From positions 1 through 18,446 of the forward strand of contig URTL01000025.1 in NCBI GenBank assembly GCA_900550785.1: a stretch of DNA of 18,446 nucleotides, in the 5' to 3' direction. Origin of the DNA: an uncultured Collinsella sp. (lineage in GTDB: Bacteria; Actinomycetota; Coriobacteriia; Coriobacteriales; Coriobacteriaceae). Positions 1-6,610 of this stretch are shown here, in pieces (the first letter of the stretch is position 1; the number at the start of each line of letters is the position of its first letter). Under the pieces are notes generated by a model. It was not told the DNA's origin. It saw only the letters and a program-made list of their open reading frames with translations, and did no database searches. A program made the position numbers and the translations under genes.

Positions 1-137
1 TGAAGCGCGAGGCCGCCATTGCTGCCTGCAAGGTGCAGGTGGTGTGCCCCAAGTGCAGCAAGGGCACCCGCGTCGCCCACAAGATCGAGGGCGGCAAGAA
101 GACCCGCGTGTGCAAGCACTGCGGCGCTGAGCTGTGA
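1..137 (+). CDS. rplX: 50S ribosomal protein uL24, 3' end only
   Basis: C-terminal 44 residues of ribosomal protein L24, an early assembly protein of the large subunit that binds the 5' region of 23S rRNA. The reading frame enters at base 3 and stops at TGA 135-137; the start lies outside the window. The visible part carries two CxxC pairs (CPKC and CKHC), the zinc-ribbon tail found in many bacterial L24 proteins but absent from E. coli L24. The protein is followed after 17 nt by rplE, the normal spc-operon order, which supports the call. Too short to appear as a full ORF. Confidence 0.93.
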   Translation, partial: KREAAIAACKVQVVCPKCSKGTRVAHKIEGGKKTRVCKHCGAEL

Positions 138-154
138 GAAAGGAGAGCTGACAA

Positions 155-694
155 ATGGCCAGACTGAAAGAAAAATACACTGCCGAAGTCGCTCCCGCCC
201 TGATGAAGCAGTTCGGCTACAAGAGCGTCATGCAGATCCCCAAGATCGACAAGGTGGTCGTGAACGTGGGCTGCGGTGAGGCGCGTGAAAACTCCAAGGT
301 TCTGGAGAACGTGGTGAGCGACCTGAGCCAGATCACTGGCCAGAAGCCCATCATCACCCGTGCCCGCAAGTCCATCGCTACCTTCCGCCTGCGCGCTGGT
401 ATGCCGATCGGCTGCAAGGTTACCCTGCGTGGCGACCGTATGTGGGAGTTCTTCGATCGTCTGACCTCCGTCGCGATCCCCCGTATCCGCGACTTCCGCG
501 GCATCTCCGCCAAGAGCTTCGACGGCCGTGGTAACTTCTCCATGGGCGTCACCGAGCAGCTCATCTTCCCCGAGATCGACTTCGACTCCGTCGATCACCA
601 GCGCGGTATGGACATCACTTTCGTGACCACCGCCAACACCGATGAGGAGGCCAAGGCCCTTCTGGACGCCTTCGGTTTCCCGTTCAAGAAATAG
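155..694 (+). CDS. rplE: 50S ribosomal protein uL5
   Basis: 179-residue L5, the large-subunit protein that binds 5S rRNA, sits in the central protuberance and contacts S13 of the small subunit and the P-site tRNA. The full length matches the family, and the segments GQKPIITRARKSIATFR and GMDITFVTTA are typical L5 blocks. The ATG is preceded by AAAGGAG at 139-145, a good Shine-Dalgarno site. It lies between rplX and rpsN as in most spc operons. The 79-nt gap after it contains a long hairpin (described separately), which is unusual in an otherwise tight cluster. Confidence 0.98.
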   Translation: MARLKEKYTAEVAPALMKQFGYKSVMQIPKIDKVVVNVGCGEARENSKVLENVVSDLSQITGQKPIITRARKSIATFRLRAGMPIGCKVTLRGDRMWEFFDRLTSVAIPRIRDFRGISAKSFDGRGNFSMGVTEQLIFPEIDFDSVDHQRGMDITFVTTANTDEEAKALLDAFGFPFKK

Positions 695-702
695 GTTCAC
701 CT

Positions 703-744
703 GCCCTATAAGCGCCGTTCCCACAAGGGGGCGGCGCTTGGGGC
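703..744 (+). other. Intercistronic hairpin between rplE and rpsN
   Basis: A perfect 8-bp stem AAGCGCCG (710-717) / CGGCGCTT (732-739) is extended across a small internal loop by GCCC (703-706) / GGGC (741-744). The apical loop is 14 nt. No T-run follows, so it does not look like an intrinsic terminator; it could be an RNA processing, stability or translation-control element. The pairing is visible in the sequence; the function is inferred. Confidence 0.6.
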
Positions 745-773
745 GAACAATACTCTATGTGAGGAGGATATAA

Positions 774-959
774 GTGGCTAAGACATCGATGATCGTCAAG
801 TGCAATCGCAAGCAGAAGTTCTCTACTCGTGAGTACACGCGCTGCCAGCGCTGCGGCCGTCCGCACTCTGTGTACCGCAAGTTCGGCCTGTGCCGTGTCT
901 GCTTCCGCGAGCTTGCACTCAAGGGCGAGCTTCCCGGCGTTAAGAAGGCCAGCTGGTAA
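774..959 (+). CDS. rpsN: 30S ribosomal protein uS14, zinc-binding type Z
   Basis: 61-residue short S14 of the small-subunit head. Cys24, Cys27, Cys40 and Cys43 form the CxxC...CxxC zinc site that defines type Z, in contrast to the roughly 100-residue zinc-free form of E. coli. The start is GTG at 774, preceded by GAGGAGG at 761-767; no in-frame ATG fits the conserved MAKTSM beginning. It is flanked on both sides by unusually long spacers (79 and 119 nt) that contain hairpins, so its expression may be tuned separately from its neighbours (inference). Confidence 0.98.
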   Translation: MAKTSMIVKCNRKQKFSTREYTRCQRCGRPHSVYRKFGLCRVCFRELALKGELPGVKKASW

Positions 960-1014
960 GTCACTACCAGCGTTTCAAGCATCCGTTTGGAACAGGGAAA
1001 ACGCGCTAAAAAGG

Positions 1015-1037
1015 CTTTGCCGTTAAGGGCGGCGAAG
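1015..1037 (+). other. Intercistronic hairpin between rpsN and rpsH
   Basis: CTTTGCCG (1015-1022) pairs with CGGCGAAG (1030-1037), 8 bp with one G-U pair and a 7-nt loop. It sits in a 119-nt gap, about 40 nt upstream of the rpsH start. There is no T-run, so termination is unlikely; a processing or translation-control role is possible but unproven. Confidence 0.45.
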
Positions 1038-1078
1038 AACCAAGAGCACGTGTTCATCAAGAACGAAGGAGAATCTGT

Positions 1079-1477
1079 ATGAACCTTACAGACCCGATCG
1101 CAGATATGCTTACGCGCATCCGTAACGCTAACTCTGTGAACAAGGCCACGGTCTCCATGCCGAGCAGCAAGAAGCTCGTCGAGATCGCTCGTGTTCTGCA
1201 CGAGGAGGGCTACATCGAGGGCTACGATGTCGAGGACACCGTTCCCCAGAAGACTCTGCACATCACGCTTAAGTATGGTCCCAAGAAGGCTAAGGTCATC
1301 AACGGCATCCGCCGCATTTCCAAGCCGGGCCTGCGTAAGTACACCGGCGTTGCCGATATGCCCCGCGTCCGCGGTGGCCTTGGTACCGCCATTATTTCCA
1401 CCAGCCATGGCGTCATGACCGACCGCGATGCTCGCAAGCACAACGTCGGCGGCGAGATCATCGCTTACGTCTGGTAA
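1079..1477 (+). CDS. rpsH: 30S ribosomal protein uS8
   Basis: 132-residue S8, a primary binder of the central domain of 16S rRNA. It opens with the family-typical MNLTDPIADMLTRIRNA and ends with GGEIIAYVW, so both ends are intact. The ATG at 1079 is preceded by GAAGGAG at 1065-1071. In E. coli S8 represses the spc operon by binding mRNA near the rplE start; no such target could be recognised here by eye, although hairpins occur nearby. rplF follows after 33 nt. Confidence 0.98.
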   Translation: MNLTDPIADMLTRIRNANSVNKATVSMPSSKKLVEIARVLHEEGYIEGYDVEDTVPQKTLHITLKYGPKKAKVINGIRRISKPGLRKYTGVADMPRVRGGLGTAIISTSHGVMTDRDARKHNVGGEIIAYVW

Positions 1478-1510
1478 TTCGCTCGGTAGGTAGAAGGAAA
1501 GGAGATCACC

Positions 1511-2047
1511 GTGTCTCGTATCGGTAATAAGCCTGTCCAGATTCCCGCCGGAGTCGAAGTGGCAGTCAACGGCAACAACGTTGTCGTCAAGGGCCCCAAG
1601 GGCCAGCTCGAGCTCGATGTCTTTGAGAAGCTCGCTATCAACGTCGAGGACAACGTCCTCACCGTTTCCCGTCCCGACGACGAGCGTGAGACCCGTGCCC
1701 GCCACGGCCTCACCCGCGCCCTCATCCACAACATGGTTGTTGGCGTTTCCGAGGGCTTCGAGAAGAAGCTCGAGCTCGCCGGCGTCGGTTACCGCGTGCA
1801 GCAGAAGGGTAAGAACCTCGAGTTCTCCCTGGGCTTCTCGCACCCCGTGATCGTCGAGGCTCCCGAGGGCATCACCTTCGAGGTTCCCGACAACACCCAC
1901 GTGAACGTCAAGGGTATCAACAAGCAGCAGGTCGGTCAGATCGCCGCTGAGATCCGCGGCCATCGTCCTCCCGAGCCTTACAAGGGCAAGGGTATCCACT
2001 ACGTTGGCGAGCACATCCGCCGCAAGCTGGGTAAGGCCGCCAAGTAG
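1511..2047 (+). CDS. rplF: 50S ribosomal protein uL6
   Basis: 178-residue L6, which binds 23S rRNA near the sarcin-ricin loop and factor-binding site. It begins MSRIGNKPVQIPAGVEV and carries the C-terminal signature block around KGKGIHYVGEHIRRKLGK, so it is complete and of normal length. The start is GTG at 1511 with AAAGGAG at 1498-1504 just upstream. It is in the usual order between rpsH and rplR. The 75-nt gap after it contains a perfect 8-bp hairpin. Confidence 0.98.
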   Translation: MSRIGNKPVQIPAGVEVAVNGNNVVVKGPKGQLELDVFEKLAINVEDNVLTVSRPDDERETRARHGLTRALIHNMVVGVSEGFEKKLELAGVGYRVQQKGKNLEFSLGFSHPVIVEAPEGITFEVPDNTHVNVKGINKQQVGQIAAEIRGHRPPEPYKGKGIHYVGEHIRRKLGKAAK

Positions 2048-2072
2048 TCGTAACCGACTCACTCGCATAAGA

Positions 2073-2094
2073 CCAGCACCCCGTCAGGTGCTGG
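2073..2094 (+). other. Intercistronic hairpin between rplF and rplR
   Basis: CCAGCACC (2073-2080) and GGTGCTGG (2087-2094) form a perfect 8-bp stem with a 6-nt loop (CCGTCA). A short T-run (2106-2110) begins 11 nt after the stem, too far for a classic intrinsic terminator. The rplR ribosome-binding site follows at 2111. Confidence 0.6.
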
Positions 2095-2122
2095 CAAGAT
2101 CAACCTTTTTAGGAGTTTACGT

Positions 2123-2491
2123 ATGAACAAGCATAAGGCGAAGCTGGAAGGCCTCAAGCGTCGTCAGCGTCGTGTTCGCGGCAAGGTCTCGGGTACCTCC
2201 GAGCGTCCGCGTCTTCGCGTGACCCGTACTAACGCCAACATCTATGCCCAGATCATCGACGACAGTAAGGGCTCCAGCCTGACGCTCGTCTCTGCCTCGA
2301 CCCTCGAGGCCGAGTTCAAGGGCACCCACACCTCGAACAGGGAGGCTGCGGAGAAGGTCGGTCAGCTCGTTGGCAAGCGCGCCATCGAGGCCGGCATCAC
2401 CAAGGTCGCCTTCGATCGCGGTGGCCGTATCTACCATGGCCGCGTCAAGGCCCTCGCCGACGGTGCTCGTGCCGCCGGTCTCGAGTTCTAG
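2123..2491 (+). CDS. rplR: 50S ribosomal protein uL18
   Basis: 122-residue L18, which binds 5S rRNA and helps attach it to the large subunit. A basic N-terminus (KRRQRRVRGK) precedes the conserved block ending FDRGGRIYHGRVKALADGAR near the C-terminus. The ATG at 2123 follows AGGAG at 2111-2115 with 7-nt spacing. The stop codon TAG (2489-2491) overlaps the Shine-Dalgarno sequence of rpsE, which suggests coupled translation of the two genes (inference). Confidence 0.98.
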   Translation: MNKHKAKLEGLKRRQRRVRGKVSGTSERPRLRVTRTNANIYAQIIDDSKGSSLTLVSASTLEAEFKGTHTSNREAAEKVGQLVGKRAIEAGITKVAFDRGGRIYHGRVKALADGARAAGLEF

Positions 2492-2505
2492 GAGGTATGT
2501 AGCAC

Positions 2506-3030
2506 ATGGCTCGTAATCAGAAGCAGCAGCGCGAGGCCTCCGAGTTCGAGGAGCGCGTCGTTTACATCAACCGCGTGTCGAAGACCGTCAAGGGTGGTCG
2601 TCGCATGAGCCTCGTCGCTCTCGTCGTCGTTGGCGACGGCAAGGGCAACGTCGGCGTTGGCATGGGCAAGTCCGCTGAGGTGCCCATGGCCATCTCCAAG
2701 GCATCTCTCGATGCCAAGAAGAACATGTTCCACGTGCCGGTGACCGAGCAGGGCACCATCCCGCACGAGGTTCTCGGCCACTTTGGTGCCGGCCGCATCA
2801 TCATCAAGCCCGCTGTCGAGGGTACCGGCGTTATCGCCGGCGGCGCTGTGCGTCCCCTCTTTGAGCTTGCTGGCATCAAGAACGTCCTGTCCAAGTCCCT
2901 CGGTACCGACAACGGCCTCAACATCATCAAGGCTGCCGTCGAGGGCCTCAAGGAGCTCTCCAGCCCTGAGGACGTCGCGGCTCGCCGTGGCCTGACGGTC
3001 TCCGAGATGTTCGTCGGTAAGGAGAACTAA
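2506..3030 (+). CDS. rpsE: 30S ribosomal protein uS5
   Basis: 174-residue S5, a small-subunit protein near the decoding centre involved in accuracy and mRNA unwinding at the entry channel. The N-terminal double-stranded-RNA-binding-like domain includes VYINRVSKTVKGGRRMS, followed by the GKGNVGVGMGKSAEVP glycine-rich block; the C-terminal domain carries AGGAVRPLFELAGI. The ATG is preceded by AGGAGGT at 2490-2496, formed partly from the rplR stop codon. rpmD follows only 2 nt after the stop, indicating tight coupling. Confidence 0.98.
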   Translation: MARNQKQQREASEFEERVVYINRVSKTVKGGRRMSLVALVVVGDGKGNVGVGMGKSAEVPMAISKASLDAKKNMFHVPVTEQGTIPHEVLGHFGAGRIIIKPAVEGTGVIAGGAVRPLFELAGIKNVLSKSLGTDNGLNIIKAAVEGLKELSSPEDVAARRGLTVSEMFVGKEN

Positions 3031-3032
3031 GC

Positions 3033-3215
3033 ATGGCTGACACCATCAAGATCAAGCAGGTCCGCAGCACCAACGGTTGCAAGCAGGACCAGGTCCGTAC
3101 TGTCCGTGCCCTCGGTCTCCACAGGATCCGCGAGGTTCGCGAGATTGCTGACAACGAGTCCGTCCGCGGCATGATCTTCAAGGTCAAGCACCTTGTCGAG
3201 ATTGTAGAGGAGTAG
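3033..3215 (+). CDS. rpmD: 50S ribosomal protein uL30
   Basis: 60-residue L30 with the normal bacterial length. Conserved features are IKQVRS near the start and the LGLHRIREVREIADN block in the middle. The start ATG lies 2 nt after the rpsE stop, and its ribosome-binding site AAGGAG (3018-3023) is inside the end of rpsE. The GAGGAG at its own 3' end (3207-3212) serves rplO. The rpsE-rpmD-rplO order is the standard spc arrangement; some bacterial lineages lack L30, this one retains it. Confidence 0.97.
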   Translation: MADTIKIKQVRSTNGCKQDQVRTVRALGLHRIREVREIADNESVRGMIFKVKHLVEIVEE

Positions 3216-3218
3216 CAA

Positions 3219-3668
3219 ATGCAGCTTCACGATCTTACTCCCGCGCCCGGTTCCACCAAGAACCGCAAGCGCGTCGGCCGTGGCAATTCTTCGGGTCACG
3301 GCACCACTTCTGGCCGCGGCCAGAAGGGCCAGGGTTCCCGCTCTGGCGGCACCAAGGGTGCCGGCTTCGAGGGTGGCCAGACTCCGCTGGCTATGCGCCT
3401 GCCCAAGCTTCCGGGCTTCCGTAACCCCCGTCGTATCGAGTACACCGCTGTTAACGTTGAGCGTCTCGAGCGTAAGTTCGAGGACGGCGCTGTGATCGAC
3501 GGTGCCGCTCTTAAGGCCGCTCGCATCACCAAGAGCGAGTTCGAGCCCGTCAAGGTGCTCGGCAATGGTGAGCTCACCAAGAAGTTCACGGTCAAGGTCG
3601 ACAAGGTCAGCGCTTCTGCGCAGGCCAAGATCGAGGCCGCCGGCGGAAAGGTCGAGCTGCCGTGCTAA
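3219..3668 (+). CDS. rplO: 50S ribosomal protein uL15
   Basis: 149-residue L15, a late-assembly protein of the large subunit. The N-terminal half is a Gly/Arg/Lys-rich extension (GRGNSSGHGTTSGRGQKGQG) that threads into rRNA; the C-terminal half has the typical KVLGNGELTKKFTVKV block. The start ATG follows GAGGAG that overlaps the end of rpmD. The last 7 nt overlap the start of secY, a junction that suggests translational coupling between the ribosome and Sec genes. Confidence 0.98.
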   Translation: MQLHDLTPAPGSTKNRKRVGRGNSSGHGTTSGRGQKGQGSRSGGTKGAGFEGGQTPLAMRLPKLPGFRNPRRIEYTAVNVERLERKFEDGAVIDGAALKAARITKSEFEPVKVLGNGELTKKFTVKVDKVSASAQAKIEAAGGKVELPC

Positions 3669-4948
3669 ATGGTCTTAAGAATGCTTTCCGCATCAAAGAA
3701 TTGCGCGAAAAGATTCTTTTTACCATAGCTATGCTCGTCGTGTACCGCATTGGTGCGCACGTTCCTGTGCCCGGCATTCCCTTCCAGGGGATGCTGGGCC
3801 TTTTCTCGACCGATAACAATTCGGTCGCCGCAGGTGCTATGGCCCTCCTGAATCTTTTCTCTGGCGGCGCGTTGAGCTATGTGTCGGTGTTTTCGCTGGG
3901 CATCATGCCTTACATCACCAGCTCGATCATCCTCCAGATGCTCCAGGCCGTCGTGCCTTCCCTGCATGAGCTTGCCCGCGAGGGCGAGGTCGGTCAGACC
4001 AAGATTACGCAGTATTCGCGTTACCTCACCCTGGCTCTGGCAATCCTCAACTCCGTGGGTTACCTCTTCCTCTTTAAGAGCTTCGGCATCAGCTTCAATG
4101 GCGCCGGCGCTCCCGAGATCATCTTCGACCTCATGATCGTCGGTACGCTCACCGCGGGCGCCATGCTGATCATGTGGATTGGTGAGCTCATCACCCAGCG
4201 CGGTATCGGCAATGGCATGTCGCTGATCATCTTCGCGAACATCATGGCCGGTCTGCCGCAGGCTATCTTCTCCAGCACCGAGGGCAATGCCGGTGGCATC
4301 ATCACCATGGTGATCATCTGCGCCATCATCCTGCTGGTTATCCCGCTGATTGTTTTCCTTGAGCGCGGCCAGCGCCGCATCCCGGTCTCCTACGCTAAGC
4401 GCGTCGTGGGCCGTCGCATGATGGGTGGCCAGACCACCTACCTGCCCATCAAGGTCAACACCGCGGGTGTCGTGCCGATCATCTTCGCTTCGGCGCTGCT
4501 GTACTTCCCGGCTCAGATTGCCGTGTTCTTCCCCGGCATCGGCTGGATTCAGGCAGTTGCCTCCGCGCTTTCGACCGGTTGGCTCAACTGGGTGCTTAAC
4601 GTTGTCCTCATCGTGTTCTTCGCGTACTTCTACACCTCCATGGTGTTCAACCCCGATGACACGGCCGACAACCTTAAGAAGCAGGGCGGCTTTATTCCGG
4701 GCGTGCGTCCGGGTAGGGCTACCGCGGCCTACATCAAGAACGCGCTCAACAAGATCACGCTTCCCAGCGCTGTCTTTTTGGCGCTCATCGCCATCGTGCC
4801 TTCGATCATCTTCTCCTTCACGGGTAACCAGCTGATTCAGGCATTTGGCGGCACGTCCATCCTCATCATGGTCGGCGTCGTGCTCGACACGGTCGATAAG
4901 CTCGAAGGCCAGATCAAGATGTATGATTACGATGGATTCTTTAAATAG
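3662..4948 (+). CDS. secY: Preprotein translocase channel subunit SecY
   Basis: 428-residue integral membrane protein forming the protein-conducting channel of the Sec translocon with SecE and SecG. About ten hydrophobic segments are visible. RGIGNG lies at residues 180-185, the cytoplasmic loop with RRIPVSYAKR at 238-247, and the C5 loop motif PGVRPG, important for SecA and ribosome contact, at 346-351. The start is GTG at 3662, inside rplO: it gives the family-typical MLNGLKNAFRIKELREKILF, whereas the nearby ATG at 3669 is out of frame. The start therefore depends on coupling to rplO translation (inference). adk follows 18 nt later. Confidence 0.98.
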   Translation: MLNGLKNAFRIKELREKILFTIAMLVVYRIGAHVPVPGIPFQGMLGLFSTDNNSVAAGAMALLNLFSGGALSYVSVFSLGIMPYITSSIILQMLQAVVPSLHELAREGEVGQTKITQYSRYLTLALAILNSVGYLFLFKSFGISFNGAGAPEIIFDLMIVGTLTAGAMLIMWIGELITQRGIGNGMSLIIFANIMAGLPQAIFSSTEGNAGGIITMVIICAIILLVIPLIVFLERGQRRIPVSYAKRVVGRRMMGGQTTYLPIKVNTAGVVPIIFASALLYFPAQIAVFFPGIGWIQAVASALSTGWLNWVLNVVLIVFFAYFYTSMVFNPDDTADNLKKQGGFIPGVRPGRATAAYIKNALNKITLPSAVFLALIAIVPSIIFSFTGNQLIQAFGGTSILIMVGVVLDTVDKLEGQIKMYDYDGFFK

Positions 4949-4966
4949 GCTAGAGGAGGATTGCTC

Positions 4967-5593
4967 ATGAACCTCGTATTGCTCGGAGCTCCGGGTGCCG
5001 GTAAGGGCACCGTCGCACAGGAGCTCGTCGCCGAGTTTGGCGTCGCCCATATTTCCACGGGCGACCTGCTGCGTGCTGCCGTCAAGGGTGGCACCGAGCT
5101 TGGTATTCAGGCTAAGAAGTACATGGACGCTGGCGAGCTCGTTCCCGACCAGCTCGTGATCGACCTTGTCAAGGAGCGCCTTGCCGCCGATGACGCCCAG
5201 CAGGGCTTCATCCTCGACGGCTTCCCGCGCAACACCGCCCAGGCTGTGACGCTCGATTCCGAGCTCTCCGCCATGGGTCGCGAGATCGATTGCGCCCTTC
5301 TGGTCGATGTGGCCCCCAAGGTCATTATCGATCGTCTGTCTTCGCGTCGCACCTGCCGCGCCTGCGGTTACACCGGCACCGCTGCCGATGCTACCTGCCC
5401 CAAGTGCGGTGGCGAGATGTATCAGCGCGACGACGACAAGCCCGAGACCATCAAGAACCGTCTCGACGTCTACGAGAAGTCCACGAGCCCGCTCGTCGAC
5501 TACTATCGTGGCCAGGGTCTGCTCAAGTCGGTCAACGGTGACCAGGCTCGCGAGACCGTGTACGGGGATGTCAAAGAGGCTCTCGGTCTATGA
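4967..5593 (+). CDS. adk: Adenylate kinase, zinc-LID type
   Basis: 208-residue cytosolic adenylate kinase, catalysing ATP + AMP to 2 ADP. The P-loop GAPGAGKG is at residues 7-14, the AMP-site segment STGDLLR at 30-36 and the DGFPR motif at 84-88. The LID carries Cys130, Cys133, Cys144 and Cys147, the four-cysteine zinc site common in Gram-positive enzymes. ATG 4967 was chosen over an upstream TTG at 4961 because it lies 6 nt after GAGGAGGA (4953-4960) and gives the canonical MNLVLLGAPG start. Its stop codon overlaps the map start by four bases (ATGA). The secY-adk-map order is the common Gram-positive arrangement. Confidence 0.97.
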   Translation: MNLVLLGAPGAGKGTVAQELVAEFGVAHISTGDLLRAAVKGGTELGIQAKKYMDAGELVPDQLVIDLVKERLAADDAQQGFILDGFPRNTAQAVTLDSELSAMGREIDCALLVDVAPKVIIDRLSSRRTCRACGYTGTAADATCPKCGGEMYQRDDDKPETIKNRLDVYEKSTSPLVDYYRGQGLLKSVNGDQARETVYGDVKEALGL

Positions 5594-6378
5594 TCAAGAT
5601 TAAGTCTGCAACGCAAATCGAGCAGATGAAGAAGGCAGGAGCGCTATCTAAGATGGCGCTCCGCCACGTTGGAGCCATGGTGCGCCCCGGCGTTTCGACT
5701 TTTGAGCTTGATCAGCTTGCGGAGCAGATTATCCGCATGCATGGCGGCACCCCGGCCTTTAAGGGTTACGGCGGGTTCCCCGGTACCATTTGTGCATCGA
5801 TTAACGATGCTGTGGTCCACGGTATTCCCAATCCCGACATGATCCTGCGCGATGGCGATATCATCTCCATCGATACGGGAGCCGTTGTCGACGGTTGGGT
5901 CGGCGATAACGCTTGGACGTTTTTCGTCGGTACCCCCACGCCCGAGGCCAAGGCCCTGTGCGAGGTTACGCGCGATTGCCTTAAGGCTGCAATCGAGCAG
6001 GCTGTTCCCGGTAACCAAATTGGGGACATTGGTTATGCCGTCCAGTCCCTCGCCGAGTCTCACGGCTATGGTGTGCTTCGCGATTATGTGGGGCACGGTA
6101 TTGGCCATGTGATGCACGAGGACCCCAACGTTCCGAATTACGGAAAGAAGGGGAGGGGCGTTCGTCTCCAGGCCGGTATGGTCATTGCCATCGAGCCGAT
6201 GGTCACGATGGGATCCAATCATGTGAGTACGGGCTCCGATGGTTGGATCGTTACGACCAACGACCACCTGCCCGCCGCGCACTACGAGAACACCGTCGCC
6301 ATCACCGATGACGGCCCGGTGATTCTCACCACCGACGCGCAAGGCGCTTGGTGTTCGCTCCAAGGCGGAGAAATGTAA
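5590..6378 (+). CDS. map: Methionine aminopeptidase type I
   Basis: 262-residue metalloprotease that removes the initiator methionine from new proteins. All expected ligands are present with E. coli-like spacing: Asp95, Asp106, His169, Glu202 and Glu233 for the metal pair, plus His77 and His176 in the active site (numbers from the MIKIKS start). The ATG overlaps the adk stop (ATGA), indicating coupling. The conserved fold ends near ILTT (245-248), followed by a 14-residue non-conserved tail. The last codons and the TAA stop lie inside the left arm of a 129-nt palindrome, so the extreme C-terminus may have been shaped by that element (inference). Confidence 0.97.
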   Translation: MIKIKSATQIEQMKKAGALSKMALRHVGAMVRPGVSTFELDQLAEQIIRMHGGTPAFKGYGGFPGTICASINDAVVHGIPNPDMILRDGDIISIDTGAVVDGWVGDNAWTFFVGTPTPEAKALCEVTRDCLKAAIEQAVPGNQIGDIGYAVQSLAESHGYGVLRDYVGHGIGHVMHEDPNVPNYGKKGRGVRLQAGMVIAIEPMVTMGSNHVSTGSDGWIVTTNDHLPAAHYENTVAITDDGPVILTTDAQGAWCSLQGGEM

Positions 6379-6498
6379 AAGTCGCCGCCCCCTGATGCCC
6401 AACCTCGCGTTTCAATTTCGAAGGCATGACCCCAAGGTCTATGCCTTCTCATTTCAAGGCGATCTTGGGCATCAGGGAACGGCTTTGTTTTACATTTC
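6370..6498 (+). repeat. 129-nt nested palindrome between map and infA
   Basis: Four nested pairings are visible. Outer arms GAAATGTAAAA (6370-6380) and TTTTACATTTC (6488-6498) match over 11 bp. Next GCCG (6384-6387) pairs with CGGC (6480-6483). Then CCCTGATGCCCAA (6390-6402) pairs with TTGGGCATCAGGG (6465-6477), 13 bp. The inner hairpin is GAAGGCAT (6420-6427) with ATGCCTTC (6441-6448), continued by GACC/GGTC around a CCAA loop with one bulged T. A T-rich stretch (6484-6491) follows the inner stems, so the element could act as an unusually large terminator for the secY-adk-map end. It could also be a copy of a dispersed palindromic repeat. Identity unknown. Confidence 0.7.
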
Positions 6499-6542
6499 AA
6501 ATGTAACAAGTTCCACTTAGTTGTGGAGCCATTACGAAGTTA

Positions 6543-6571
6543 TTACGATGCGTGCATACGTATTGTAGAAT
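6543..6571 (+). promoter_or_regulatory. Candidate promoter for infA-rpmJ-rpsM unit
   Basis: TAGAAT (6566-6571) matches the sigma-70 -10 consensus at 5 of 6 positions, with TTACGA (6543-6548, 3 of 6) 17 bp upstream. It lies between the large palindrome and infA, in a locally AT-rich stretch, where a new promoter would be expected if the palindrome terminates the upstream unit. A second weak pair, TTGTGG (6521-6526) with TACGAT (6544-6549), is also possible. Prediction only. Confidence 0.35.
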
Positions 6572-6610
6572 ACTCAATCGCTGTCGTTTTCTAGAGAAAG
6601 ATGATTGCTT

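Noticed and set aside
755..2068. 437-codon open frame on the minus strand opposite rpsN-rpsH-rplF
   Set aside because: It is antisense to three conserved genes, and its openness follows from their biased codon use; no start site or recognisable domain supports it.
2073..2110. Terminator after rplF
   Set aside because: The T-run begins 11 nt after the stem and the rplR ribosome-binding site follows at once, so termination is unlikely.
3665..5050. 461-codon open frame on the minus strand opposite secY-adk
   Set aside because: Composition (Asp/His/Arg-rich) is that of a translated complement of membrane-protein codons; no ribosome-binding site or family resemblance.
6370..6498. Insertion sequence or MITE call for the palindrome
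   Set aside because: Terminal inverted repeats exist, but no clear target-site duplication or transposase was seen, and copy number cannot be tested here, so it is reported only as a palindrome.
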